From: Corynebacterium sp. HMSC27B11
GTDB lineage: Bacteria; Actinomycetota; Actinomycetes; Mycobacteriales; Mycobacteriaceae
NCBI RefSeq assembly: GCF_001815985.1
Contig: NZ_KV823578.1
Location: 62,001 to 126,000, forward strand
Length of the DNA stretch: 64,000 bases
Direction of reading: 5' to 3'
The translations under genes were made by a program, and so were the position numbers. Shown piece by piece: positions 27,087-34,746 of this stretch. Every line of letters begins with the position of its first letter. Positions within the stretch are counted from its first letter, which is position 1. The notes below the pieces were generated by a model, which saw nothing but the letters and a program-made list of their open reading frames with translations, did no database searches and was not told where the DNA came from.

Positions 27087-27358
27087 TCGTACCGCGGGGG
27101 AGAGCTCAGCTTGAGCAACACTGGCCCGCGGTTCCCCGACGCCCCCGAACAGACCCTGGATTGCGGGCAGCGGTCGCAGCCGGTGCTCGGGCATCCCCCA
27201 ATGGGCTCCCACACTAGCTGCGCACTGCGTTCCATGTGCGTCATGATCACCTCAACGGTGCCCTGCCCCAGATCCGTTTCCAGCGCGATGTCCACCGGCC
27301 GGGTCACCCCGCGGGTGATAGCCTCTGCGACCTTGGCTTGTGGCGTCATCGGCGTCAT
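27083..27358 (-). CDS. feoC: FeoC-like small protein with a four-cysteine motif
   Basis: The 91-residue product is the third gene of the feo operon; its ATG overlaps the feoB stop by 4 bp. Residues 1-45 look like a winged-helix DNA-binding-type fold (KVAEAITRG...RPVDIALETDLGQGTVEVIMTHM). Cysteines 56, 61, 64 and 70 form C-x4-C-x2-C-x5-C, close to the Fe-S binding cysteines of enterobacterial FeoC. A longer upstream in-frame opening lies inside feoB and is rejected. It probably modulates FeoB activity or stability in an iron- or oxygen-dependent way. Confidence 0.8.
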   Translation of the reverse strand: MTPMTPQAKVAEAITRGVTRPVDIALETDLGQGTVEVIMTHMERSAQLVWEPIGGCPSTGCDRCPQSRVCSGASGNRGPVLLKLSSPPRYD

Positions 27359-29289
27359 AGGAACACCTTCAACACTTGGAAGGTTCCTACGGCCAGCAAC
27401 CACGCGACCGCCAGCTGAAGCCCGAAACCGAGCAGCGTCCATTTCCAGCCGATCTCGCGGCGTTGGGCAGCGATCGTCGCCACGCACGGGGTATAGGCCA
27501 GGAGGAACACCATATAGGCCCAGACCGCAGCCAGCCCGTGCCCACCCGAGGCCTCATCGAAGTCCGCACGGATGTTGCGCGCCAGCGGAGAATCCGCCTG
27601 CGTCTCCGGATCAGCGTCGGTGACGTCCTCCACCGCGTAGGTCTGCGCCCACGTGGAGATCAGCGCCTCTTTGGCCACGAAGCCCGTTACCAGCGGGCCC
27701 GTCAGCGACCAGGAACCAAATCCGGCTGGGGCGAACACGGGGGCCATGGCCTCGGAGACCAGCCCATATGCGGAATCCTGCGGGGTCGGCCCCTCCTCGG
27801 TGAATGGCTGGCCACTTACTGGGATGGACATCAGCAGCCAAATGACAACCACCGTCGCGACGATGATGCCCCCCGCGGTCTGCAGGAATCCCTTCAACCG
27901 GGTCCACATCACCGATAGAGAAAGGCGGAAGGTGGGCAGCTGATACGTCGGAAGGTCAATTACCAGCGCCTCCGAGGGCATTGACCGCCACAGCGTGTGC
28001 CGTAGCGCAAGACCGCACACAATGACCAACAAAATGGAAAGAACATACATTGCGAACACGGCTGAGCCCGCGTGAGCCGGGAAGAAGACCTGAGCCAGCA
28101 TCATGAAAACAACCAAGCGCGCAGAGCAGGACGTGAAGGGAATCAATAGACACGTCAAGATCCGGTGGCGCACATCCCCCAGCACACGAGTGGCGGAGAT
28201 TGCCGGCACATTACAGCCATAACCCACCACGATCGGGATGAAGGCCTTGCCCGGCAGCCCGATCGCCCGCATCACCCGGTCAGTCACCACCGCGGCACGA
28301 GCCATATAGCCGGAGTCCTCCAGTACGGCCAGGCACAGAAACATCAGCGCCATCAGCGGGGCGAAGGTCAGCACCATGCCCACCCCGCCGATCAGCCCAT
28401 CAACCAGCAGGCCGGTGACCAACCAGTGAGCCGCGCCGACGGCTTCCAATCCGGACCGGGCGGCATCGGAGACCGGGCCCATAATGAAGCCCTCCAGGCC
28501 GTCCTGCAGCGGTGCGGCCACCTTTGTGGTGATCATGAAGACTGCCCACATCACAGCAAGGAACAGAACGGGGCCCAGCACAGGGTGCAAAGCCACCCGG
28601 TCGATCCGCTCACTGATGCTCGGCCCTACCTCCGCACGCTGCACCGCAGCTTTCTCCGCCGCATCCAGATCCGCGAAACGGCGCTCCAGGTCGGTATCCG
28701 GACGCACCACCGCGGGCTCAGTCGCTAGTGCTCGCGTGACGGCATCCCGCAGGCCGCCGAGATTCTCCCGCCGGCGCCCATTCACAGCAACCACCGGCAT
28801 CCCCACCGCTTTAGCCAGTGACTCAAGGTCAATGTGAATGCCCTGGTCAGCGGCGACATCCTGTTTGGTCACCGCCAGCACCACACGGTATGGGTGCTCA
28901 GCAACCTGAAAAGCCAGGTTCAGCCCACGCGCCGGAGCAGTCGCGTCGATCAGGACGACGACCACGTCGGGGCGTTCATCGGCCGGGCAGTCCACCAACA
29001 TCTCACGGGTGAAGGCCTCGTCCGGGCTCAGCGGGTCCAGGGAGTACGCGCCGGGCAAGTCGATCAGGTCGATGGGGGTGTCACCGATGTGCCAGAGGCC
29101 CCGGCTGATCTCCACGGAGGTGCCGGGCCAGTTTCCGGTCTGCACTTTCGCGCCGGTCAGCGCGTTGAAGAGGGTGGACTTACCGGAGTTGGGGGCGCCC
29201 ACTAGCGTGATGACCGGCGAACCTGCAGCAGCTACCGCCATTGCTGGGGCGCCGTGGCAGCTCACCGGGGTGCTGTGATCCTTCGTCAT
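27355..29289 (-). CDS. feoB: Ferrous iron transporter B
   Basis: The 644-residue product has an N-terminal G domain (GAPNSGKST, TGNWPGTSVE, DLPGAYSL, TKQD) and a membrane permease of about ten spans with two Gate-type repeats, the second and third marked by VVGYGCNVPAISATR and AYTPCVATIAA. It imports Fe(II) through the plasma membrane. It lies 15 bp downstream of feoA and overlaps feoC by 4 bp. Length is at the short end for FeoB, mainly because of short N- and C-termini. Confidence 0.95.
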   Translation of the reverse strand: MTKDHSTPVSCHGAPAMAVAAAGSPVITLVGAPNSGKSTLFNALTGAKVQTGNWPGTSVEISRGLWHIGDTPIDLIDLPGAYSLDPLSPDEAFTREMLVDCPADERPDVVVVLIDATAPARGLNLAFQVAEHPYRVVLAVTKQDVAADQGIHIDLESLAKAVGMPVVAVNGRRRENLGGLRDAVTRALATEPAVVRPDTDLERRFADLDAAEKAAVQRAEVGPSISERIDRVALHPVLGPVLFLAVMWAVFMITTKVAAPLQDGLEGFIMGPVSDAARSGLEAVGAAHWLVTGLLVDGLIGGVGMVLTFAPLMALMFLCLAVLEDSGYMARAAVVTDRVMRAIGLPGKAFIPIVVGYGCNVPAISATRVLGDVRHRILTCLLIPFTSCSARLVVFMMLAQVFFPAHAGSAVFAMYVLSILLVIVCGLALRHTLWRSMPSEALVIDLPTYQLPTFRLSLSVMWTRLKGFLQTAGGIIVATVVVIWLLMSIPVSGQPFTEEGPTPQDSAYGLVSEAMAPVFAPAGFGSWSLTGPLVTGFVAKEALISTWAQTYAVEDVTDADPETQADSPLARNIRADFDEASGGHGLAAVWAYMVFLLAYTPCVATIAAQRREIGWKWTLLGFGLQLAVAWLLAVGTFQVLKVFL

Positions 29290-29304
29290 TCTCTTTTCGA
29301 TCCT

Positions 29305-29625
29305 TTATGCCGCAGTGATGACGACGTCCAGCTGGCGCAGGGTGTGATGATCCACTGCGTAGTGGGCATTGCCGATGGTGACCACGCGGGCACCACCAGC
29401 CACCGTGCCACCCACCCGGATTTTCGTGCCCGGGCGGAATCCCAGTTCGAGTAAGCGAGTAGCGAGCGCGGGTTGCTGAGCGATGACACGCTGTAGGCAG
29501 CACTCGGGCAGGAGCGCGCAGGTGTCGGCGGGTACCTGGTCGCCGCGTAGGCAGGAGCCAGATCCGCAAGGGCTGTCCTGGCATGCTGCTGCGCGGGGCT
29601 TTCTGGCGATGGGGAGGAGCTTCAT
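29305..29625 (-). CDS. feoA: Ferrous iron transport protein A with cysteine-rich N-terminus
   Basis: The 106-residue protein ends in the SH3-like FeoA domain (ATRLLELGFRPGTKIRVGG ... HTLRQLDVV). The first 45 residues carry six cysteines (15, 20, 25, 36, 42, 43), uncommon for FeoA, which usually lacks such a stretch. The extension could bind a metal or Fe-S cluster. It is the first gene of feoABC; no good ribosome-binding site precedes ATG 29625, so the exact start is uncertain. Confidence 0.88.
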   Translation of the reverse strand: MKLLPIARKPRAAACQDSPCGSGSCLRGDQVPADTCALLPECCLQRVIAQQPALATRLLELGFRPGTKIRVGGTVAGGARVVTIGNAHYAVDHHTLRQLDVVITAA

Positions 29626-29699
29626 GGGTAGGTGGTCTCAGTTCTGCTCGGGAAGCGTGGGGGCTGTTCGTCGCTGATCATCCATGAGATGGCCTGGCG

Positions 29700-29740
29700 A
29701 CTTAGTCAACCCTAAGTGATCTTTACTAAGGCTAATCTTA
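29700..29740. promoter_or_regulatory. DtxR-like operator region between feoA and the oxidoreductase
   Basis: The 19-mer at 29722-29740 matches 13 of 19 positions of the DtxR/IdeR consensus (TTAGGTTAGGCTAACCTAA), including an intact AGGCTAA core. Just left of it, ACTTAG (29700-29705) and CTAAGT (29712-29717) form a second perfect 6 bp inverted repeat. The sites lie between divergent genes: feoABC (minus) and the MDR oxidoreductase (plus). Iron-dependent repression of feo is expected; whether the plus gene is included is open. Confidence 0.6.
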
Positions 29741-29855
29741 GCGCTCGTTTATGTGTGGGGGCAATACCGAAAGGAGATGGTTTTAGAGGCAGCGGTGAAA
29801 TCTCTCGGGCGAGTACCGTGGGCGTCACGAAAATCAACAGAGAGGACAACGTGCC

Positions 29856-30854
29856 ATGGTTACCGCGAAACAATGGGTTCTCGCTTCCCGACCGACAGGA
29901 ACCCCGACGATGGAGAACTTCCGCCTCGAGCAGGTCGAGCTCCCAGACCTAGCTGAGGGACAGATCCTCGTCGAGAACACCGTCAACACGGTCGATCCGT
30001 ACATGCGCGGCCGGATGAACGACGTCAAGTCGTACATCCCGCCCTTCGATCTCAACAAGCCGATGACCGGCGGGGCAGTGGGTGTGGTTCGCGAATCCCG
30101 GTCGGAGAAATTCCAGGTCGGCGATACCGTTTCCCATCCGCTGGGCTGGCAGGATATCGCCATCGTCGATGAGGGGCAGGCTAAGCCAGTCGATCTGAAT
30201 GTCGCCCCAGCGGCGGCCTATCTCGGCATCCTTGGCCTCACCGGACTGACCGCCTACGTGGGGCTGACCCGCATCGCGGAGATCAAGGAAGGGGACGTGG
30301 TTTTCGTCTCCGGTGCGGCCGGTGCCGTGGGGTCTGCGGTGGGGCAGTTCGCCCGCCACCTGGGCGCTTCCCGCGTGATCGGATCGGCAGGCAGCGAGGA
30401 AAAGGTTGCCCGACTCAAGGAGCTCGGCTTCGACGCGGCCATCAACTACCGGGAGGGCGACCTCGCGGGGCAGCTGCGCCAGGCCGCGCCCGAGGGGATC
30501 GACGTCTACTTCGATAACGTCGGCGGCGATCACCTGGAGGCAGCCATTGCTCGCATGAATACCTTCGGCCGTGTTGCGATGTGTGGTGCGATTGCCCAAT
30601 ACAACGACACACAGCCGCCGACCGCGCCGCGAAACCTTGCGTTGGCGATCGGCAAGTGTCTCACCCTGCGTGGCTTTGTGCTGGGGCAGTACCTCGACGT
30701 AGCAGGGGAGTTCCGGGAGCGGATGGCGCCACTGATCGCCAGCGGAGAGGTTCGGTACGACGTCACGACCCGTCATGGCATTGAGGCTATGCCTGGGGCT
30801 TTCCTGGAGCTGTTCACCGGCGGCAATACCGGGAAGATGGTCGTGCAAATGTAG
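29856..30854 (+). CDS. NADP-dependent MDR oxidoreductase (zinc-free, PTGR/CurA type)
   Basis: The 332-residue product belongs to the zinc-free medium-chain dehydrogenases that reduce alkenals, enones or quinones with NADPH. The start region has RPTGTPTMENFRLEQVELP; the Rossmann segment is VFVSGAAGAVGSAVGQFARH, followed by IGSAGSEEKVARLKELGFD and DVYFDNVGGDHLEAA. ATG 29856 follows AGAGAGGAC. It is divergent from feoA and shares the DtxR-like region, so expression could respond to iron; a detoxification role is inferred only from the family. Confidence 0.9.
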   Translation: MVTAKQWVLASRPTGTPTMENFRLEQVELPDLAEGQILVENTVNTVDPYMRGRMNDVKSYIPPFDLNKPMTGGAVGVVRESRSEKFQVGDTVSHPLGWQDIAIVDEGQAKPVDLNVAPAAAYLGILGLTGLTAYVGLTRIAEIKEGDVVFVSGAAGAVGSAVGQFARHLGASRVIGSAGSEEKVARLKELGFDAAINYREGDLAGQLRQAAPEGIDVYFDNVGGDHLEAAIARMNTFGRVAMCGAIAQYNDTQPPTAPRNLALAIGKCLTLRGFVLGQYLDVAGEFRERMAPLIASGEVRYDVTTRHGIEAMPGAFLELFTGGNTGKMVVQM

Positions 30855-31078
30855 CGGTAGGAGGGGCGAAGCTGCGATACCCCCTGCGAGGGCGGAGTCC
30901 GTCGCTTGGGGTTCGGAACGGTGGAGTGGGCGCAGCAGCGGAGATAGCATTAATGGAAAACAGTGCCATTATACTGGGGGTTTGACTAACTCTTTGCGAT
31001 CGACTTAGGGTTGCCTTGCTTAATTGTGGCTGCCTGATGACAGGGAGCCAAAACCTCGTCGGGAAGGAACTCATACCC
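30855..31078 (+). promoter_or_regulatory. Regulatory region of the Mn/Zn ABC operon (Zur-like and DtxR-like boxes)
   Basis: A 21 bp imperfect palindrome at 30951-30971 (arms TAATGG and CCATTA) resembles actinobacterial Zur boxes and overlaps a -10 box TATACT at 30970-30975. A 19-mer at 31005-31023 matches 14 of 19 DtxR consensus positions (taking S at the centre). GGAAGGA near 31062 serves ATG 31079. The transcript would have a leader of about 100 nt with the second box inside it. I see no gene in this 224 bp gap. Confidence 0.6.
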
Positions 31079-32209
31079 ATGTCCCCAGCTTCAACACCCT
31101 CCGCCGAAAGCCCAGCCGCGCGCCTCCGCCGCCCATTCGCGCGTGCGCTAACCGCAGGCATCGGGCTCGCTCTTGCTGGCGCCAGCCTGGTGGCCTGCAG
31201 CAGTGAAGGCGAGCCGTCCGGCAGCGATGACCAGATCAAGGTCGTCGCGTCTACCACCCAGATTTGCGATTACGTCAAGCAGATGGACCTCTCCGAGGTT
31301 GATCTCACCTGCCTGCTGGCGCCCAATGCGAGCGCTCACGAGCTCGAGATGACCCACGAGCAGCTCAAGGCGACCTCGGAAGCGGAACTCCTGCTCGTCA
31401 ACGGCGTCGACTTGGAGCACTTCCTCTCCAACGCGATCGAATCCTCCGGCTTCAAGGGCAACATGCTGGTCACCACCGGCGTGCTCACCGCTTCCGACGT
31501 GAAGGAAAAGCCGAAGCAGATCGAGGACGCTGCCAACGGTGACTACAAGATCGACCGCGGGATCGAGCAGGTGGACGTCGCGCCCTGGCCATTCCCACCG
31601 GAGGAACCAGGCGAGGAGCCGGAGTTCACCTACGACCCGCACGTCTGGACCTCCCCGAAGAACGCGAAGGTCCAGGTGGCGAACATCGGCTACGCGCTGG
31701 AGAAGATTGCCGATGAGCGCGGCGACGAAGCGATGAAGAAGGCGATCTCCGAGGGTGTGAAGAGCTACCAGGATAAGCTCGACGACCTGGACGAGTGGAC
31801 ACGCGAGTCCTTCGCGACGGTGAAGGACCCGATCCTGTTCACCAGCCACGATGCATTCGGCTACCTCTCCAAGGAGTACGGTATCGACTTCATCGGCGCC
31901 GCGCTCTCCGACTTCAGCGACCAGCAGGACGCCACCGCCGACCACATTCGCAAGGCAGCTGAGACCGTGCGGAAGTCCGGAGCTACCGCCCTGTTCGCGG
32001 AGAATTCCAATAACTCGAAGTCCATCGAAGCCATCGCCAAGGCAGCCGGCGTGAAGGCGGTCGTCGGCGACGATGCCCTCTACGGTGACTCCCTGGGCCC
32101 CGCAGGCTCCGCTGGCGAGACCTACATTTCCTCGATCATTCACAACGTCACCACCCTCGTGGAGGCCTGGGATGGCAAGCTCGCCGACCTTCCTGAGAGC
32201 CTGAAGTAA
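31079..32209 (+). CDS. Mn/Zn ABC transporter, substrate-binding lipoprotein (cluster A-I)
   Basis: The 376-residue product has a long basic N-region and a signal peptide with lipobox LVAC (Cys40). The body is a TroA/ZnuA-type cluster A-I receptor: metal-ligand candidates are His in NASAHELEMTHEQL, VNGVDLEHFL, and YDPHVWTSPKN, plus the late Asp in VVGDDALYGDSL. A Pro/Glu-rich insertion (EEPGEEPEF) precedes the DPHVW site. It starts a four-gene operon with one ATPase and two permeases. Mn versus Zn preference cannot be set from sequence; the Zur-like box favours zinc. Confidence 0.92.
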   Translation: MSPASTPSAESPAARLRRPFARALTAGIGLALAGASLVACSSEGEPSGSDDQIKVVASTTQICDYVKQMDLSEVDLTCLLAPNASAHELEMTHEQLKATSEAELLLVNGVDLEHFLSNAIESSGFKGNMLVTTGVLTASDVKEKPKQIEDAANGDYKIDRGIEQVDVAPWPFPPEEPGEEPEFTYDPHVWTSPKNAKVQVANIGYALEKIADERGDEAMKKAISEGVKSYQDKLDDLDEWTRESFATVKDPILFTSHDAFGYLSKEYGIDFIGAALSDFSDQQDATADHIRKAAETVRKSGATALFAENSNNSKSIEAIAKAAGVKAVVGDDALYGDSLGPAGSAGETYISSIIHNVTTLVEAWDGKLADLPESLK

Positions 32210-32889
32210 TGCCCACTCCATCTTCCGGACAGCCCATCGTTGAGCTTTCGGACGCCGCGTTCAGTTACGGTGGCCCGCCCGTCGTCCAGCACCTCGACGC
32301 CCGGCTCCACGCTGGTCAGGGGCTCGCGCTGATCGGGGCGAACGGCTCCGGGAAGACCACCGTGCTGCGCGGCATTCTGGGGGCGGTACGCCTTGTCGGT
32401 GGGAAGTTGGACGTCAACGCCACCCGCCTGTCCTACGTGCCCCAGGTCGCCGACCTGGATCGTAGCTTCCCTGTCACCGCCTTCGACGTCGTCGCGATGG
32501 GCGTCCTTCGGGAACTTCGCCCCTTCCAACCGCTGGGAGGGAAGAAGAAGCGCGTCTACCAGGCCCTGGAAAAGGTCGGACTCGCGGAACGTGCGCACGT
32601 GCGCTTTGGCAGCCTCTCCGGTGGGCAACAGCAGCGGGTTCTGCTTGCCCGAGCCGTCGTTGCGCGCACCGAACTCATTCTGCTCGATGAACCATTCAAC
32701 GGACTGGACTCCCAGAACCGAGAGATGCTGCTGGACCTGCTAGAGGAGCTGAAAGAAGAGGGCACCGCGATCATCGCCTCTACCCACGATCTCGTCCTGG
32801 CAGAACGGGCCTGTGACTACACGCTCATTGTCGCTGAGCAGTCGGTCTTCGGGCCCAGTGCCGAGGTGGTGCCGCTGTATGTGGGTTGA
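32209..32889 (+). CDS. Mn/Zn ABC transporter, ATP-binding protein
   Basis: The 226-residue ATPase has Walker A GANGSGKTT, Q-loop SYVPQVADLD, signature [15 protein letters not shown], Walker B LILLDEPFNGLD and the switch His in STHDL. The YVPQ...DRSFPVTAFDVV segment is typical of metal-importer ATPases (ZnuC/MntB). Its ATG overlaps the receptor gene stop (TAATG), and its 3' end overlaps the first permease by 11 bp. Confidence 0.93.
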   Translation: MPTPSSGQPIVELSDAAFSYGGPPVVQHLDARLHAGQGLALIGANGSGKTTVLRGILGAVRLVGGKLDVNATRLSYVPQVADLDRSFPVTAFDVVAMGVLRELRPFQPLGGKKKRVYQALEKVGLAERAHVRFGSLSGGQQQRVLLARAVVARTELILLDEPFNGLDSQNREMLLDLLEELKEEGTAIIASTHDLVLAERACDYTLIVAEQSVFGPSAEVVPLYVG

Positions 32890-33715
32890 TCTGGCACTCG
32901 CGCTGGGGATATCGCCCTTCATGTTTCGCCCGCTGGTGCTGCTGCTCGCATTAGGACTGGTCTCCGGCCTGGTGGGTGTGATCGTGAATTTGCGCAGCCT
33001 CGAGTTCAACGCTGAGGCGATGGTGCATTCGATCTTCCCCGGCATCGTCGCCGGTGCGGTGTTCGGCGGGATCGACATGATCATTCCGGCCGCCTCGGCG
33101 CTGGCCCTGGTGGTGGCTGTGCTCCTGGCGGTGGTGTCCCGCTCGCGGCTATCTGAACCAGGGGTGGCCGTGGTGCTCACCAGTTTCTTCTCCCTAGGGG
33201 TGGTGCTTTCCCTGAAGAAGGGTGACCAATCGGGGCAATTGGAGGCGCTGATGTTCGGCCGGCTCCTCGAGGTCACGGATTCCCGACTCAACAGCGCGCT
33301 GCTGGTGTGCGCTGTAGCGCTCGTGGTGATCGCGGTGACGTGGCGGCGGCAAGTCTTTGTTGCCTTCGACCGCGTCGCGGCGGCCGCCAGCGGAATCAAC
33401 TTGTGGGTCATTGACATCGCGATCAACGTCGCCGTTGCAGCCATCGTCGTGTCTTCAGCCAGTGCGGTCGGAGTACTCCTGGTGGTTGGCTATCTCATCG
33501 TGCCCGGTGCGGCAGCCCGGTTAGTGGCCACGAGGGTGCGCACGATGGTTCCGATCTCGGTGGCCATCGGGTGCATGAGTGGGGTCGTCGGCCTCGCTCT
33601 CGTCCCGCTGGGGCCGGTGTCCCCGCAGGCAGTGGTCGCGCTCACCGCCGTCGGCTTCTACTTCTTGGCCCTTGGGGTGCGGTGGCTGAAGGCTGGGGTG
33701 AGCCGCGATGCTTGA
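32879..33715 (+). CDS. Mn/Zn ABC transporter, permease 1
   Basis: The 278-residue ABC-3 family permease has about eight membrane spans, beginning at FMFRPLVLLLALGLVSGLVG and continuing with the LEFNAEAMVHSIFPGIVAG region where cluster permeases normally have the SDAISH-like coupling motif. ATG 32879 overlaps the ATPase gene; an earlier in-frame codon lies deep in the ATPase and is rejected. It probably pairs with the following permease in a heterodimeric channel. Confidence 0.9.
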   Translation: MWVDLALALGISPFMFRPLVLLLALGLVSGLVGVIVNLRSLEFNAEAMVHSIFPGIVAGAVFGGIDMIIPAASALALVVAVLLAVVSRSRLSEPGVAVVLTSFFSLGVVLSLKKGDQSGQLEALMFGRLLEVTDSRLNSALLVCAVALVVIAVTWRRQVFVAFDRVAAAASGINLWVIDIAINVAVAAIVVSSASAVGVLLVVGYLIVPGAAARLVATRVRTMVPISVAIGCMSGVVGLALVPLGPVSPQAVVALTAVGFYFLALGVRWLKAGVSRDA

Positions 33716-34505
33716 TATTCTTCTGCTCCCCATCATCGAGGTCATCGCCGTCGGAATGCTCGCCGGGCTGGTGGGTGTGTTCGCTGTGCTCAATAGGCAG
33801 GTCTTCTTCGCCGAAGCCATCACCCACGCCACCTTCCCCGGGGCAGTCCTCGGAGTGGTCGTGGCTGCTGCCCTCGGTCTGAACTTCGCGGGGATCTCGG
33901 CGTTGCTTTTCCTCGGCGCATTACTCATGTGCATCCCCATCGGAGCCCTGTTCGGACTCTCGAAATTTGGAACACCCTCTGCCGCTGCCGGCATCGTGCT
34001 GACGTCCGGATTCGCGCTGGGGTATTTCCTCAACAAGTTTTTCGCACCACTGCCCGTCAAGGTCGAGAGCTTCCTGGTTGGTAGCGTACTCAACGTTGAT
34101 TGGGTGGACATCGGAATTTCCCTCGGGCTGCTCGCAGTCACTCTGCTCATCCTGTGGGGTGGCTGGCGGAAGCTGGTGTTCTTCGCCTTCGACCCTGAAG
34201 CATTCGGGGTGTCCCACAATCGAAGGGCTGCGCAAGGGATCATCAGTGCGCTTATCGTGGCCACCCTGGTGGCGCTCATTCCTGCCGTCGGGACGATCCT
34301 TTCGATCGCTCTGCTCGTGGCGCCCGCCGCCGGCTTGGTGGGAGTGTGCTCCAATACTCGAACCCTCCTCATCGCCGCGCCACTGGTTGGGGTTGCGATG
34401 GGGCTCGTCGGCCTCGGGGTTGGGGTCTGGGCGGATCTTTCGGTTGGCGGCTGCATCGGGGTGAGTGCAGGTGTCGGATATTTGATTCTGAAGATGCTCC
34501 GCTAA
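33708..34505 (+). CDS. Mn/Zn ABC transporter, permease 2
   Basis: A second ABC-3 family permease of 265 residues with about eight spans. AVLNRQVFFAEAITHATFPGA is the coupling segment (AEAITH), and GVLLVAPAAGLVG-like helices follow. It overlaps permease 1 by 8 bp. Four genes with two permeases is the arrangement of mntABCD/troABCD-type operons rather than three-gene znuABC. The operon ends at a strong terminator. Confidence 0.9.
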   Translation: MLDILLLPIIEVIAVGMLAGLVGVFAVLNRQVFFAEAITHATFPGAVLGVVVAAALGLNFAGISALLFLGALLMCIPIGALFGLSKFGTPSAAAGIVLTSGFALGYFLNKFFAPLPVKVESFLVGSVLNVDWVDIGISLGLLAVTLLILWGGWRKLVFFAFDPEAFGVSHNRRAAQGIISALIVATLVALIPAVGTILSIALLVAPAAGLVGVCSNTRTLLIAAPLVGVAMGLVGLGVGVWADLSVGGCIGVSAGVGYLILKMLR

Positions 34506-34545
34506 CCACCCTGGCCTTGCCCGGCGGAAGTGGCGGAAAAAGAAG

Positions 34546-34588
34546 AACCCCGCTGTGACCTGGCGCTCATGCTGGTCGCAGCGGGGTT
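34546..34588. terminator. Bidirectional terminator (Mn/Zn operon and tRNA gene)
   Basis: AACCCCGCTG (34546-34555) pairs perfectly with CAGCGGGGTT (34579-34588). On the minus strand it is followed by CTTCTTTTT, a good U-tract, and it lies just past the tRNA 3' end; on the plus strand it follows the permease gene by 40 bp. Confidence 0.8.
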
Positions 34589-34594
34589 AAAACG

Positions 34595-34668
34595 TGCCCC
34601 CGGTGAGACTCGAACTCACACTGGACGGGTTTTGAATCCGTTGCCTCTGCCAATTGGGCTACGGGGGC
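34595..34668 (-). tRNA. tRNA with CAA anticodon (Leu), but class I size
   Basis: On the minus strand a 74 nt cloverleaf can be drawn: acceptor GCCCCCG/CGGGGGC, D-stem GCCC/AGGC, anticodon loop TTCAAAA, variable loop of only 5 nt (CCAGT), T-stem GTGAG/CTCAC with loop TTCGAGT, and discriminator A. The anticodon is CAA (leucine, UUG). Normal leucine tRNAs are class II with a long variable arm, which is absent here. The last anticodon-stem pair is A31-C39, a mismatch. CCA is not encoded. A terminator follows. Confidence 0.85.
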
Positions 34669-34733
34669 GCAATAGGTCAAAGCATACGGCAGCGCCCAGG
34701 TGGGCACAAAACAGCGGGCGGGGTGCGGTTCAG

Positions 34734-34739
34734 TAGGAT
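34734..34739 (+). promoter_or_regulatory. -10 box for a leaderless polA transcript
   Basis: TAGGAT ends 7 nt before ATG 34747. ATG 34738 overlaps this box, so the downstream ATG is preferred. The box lies 66 bp from the tRNA 5' end, on the opposite strand. Confidence 0.5.
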
Positions 34740-34746
34740 GGCGGGC

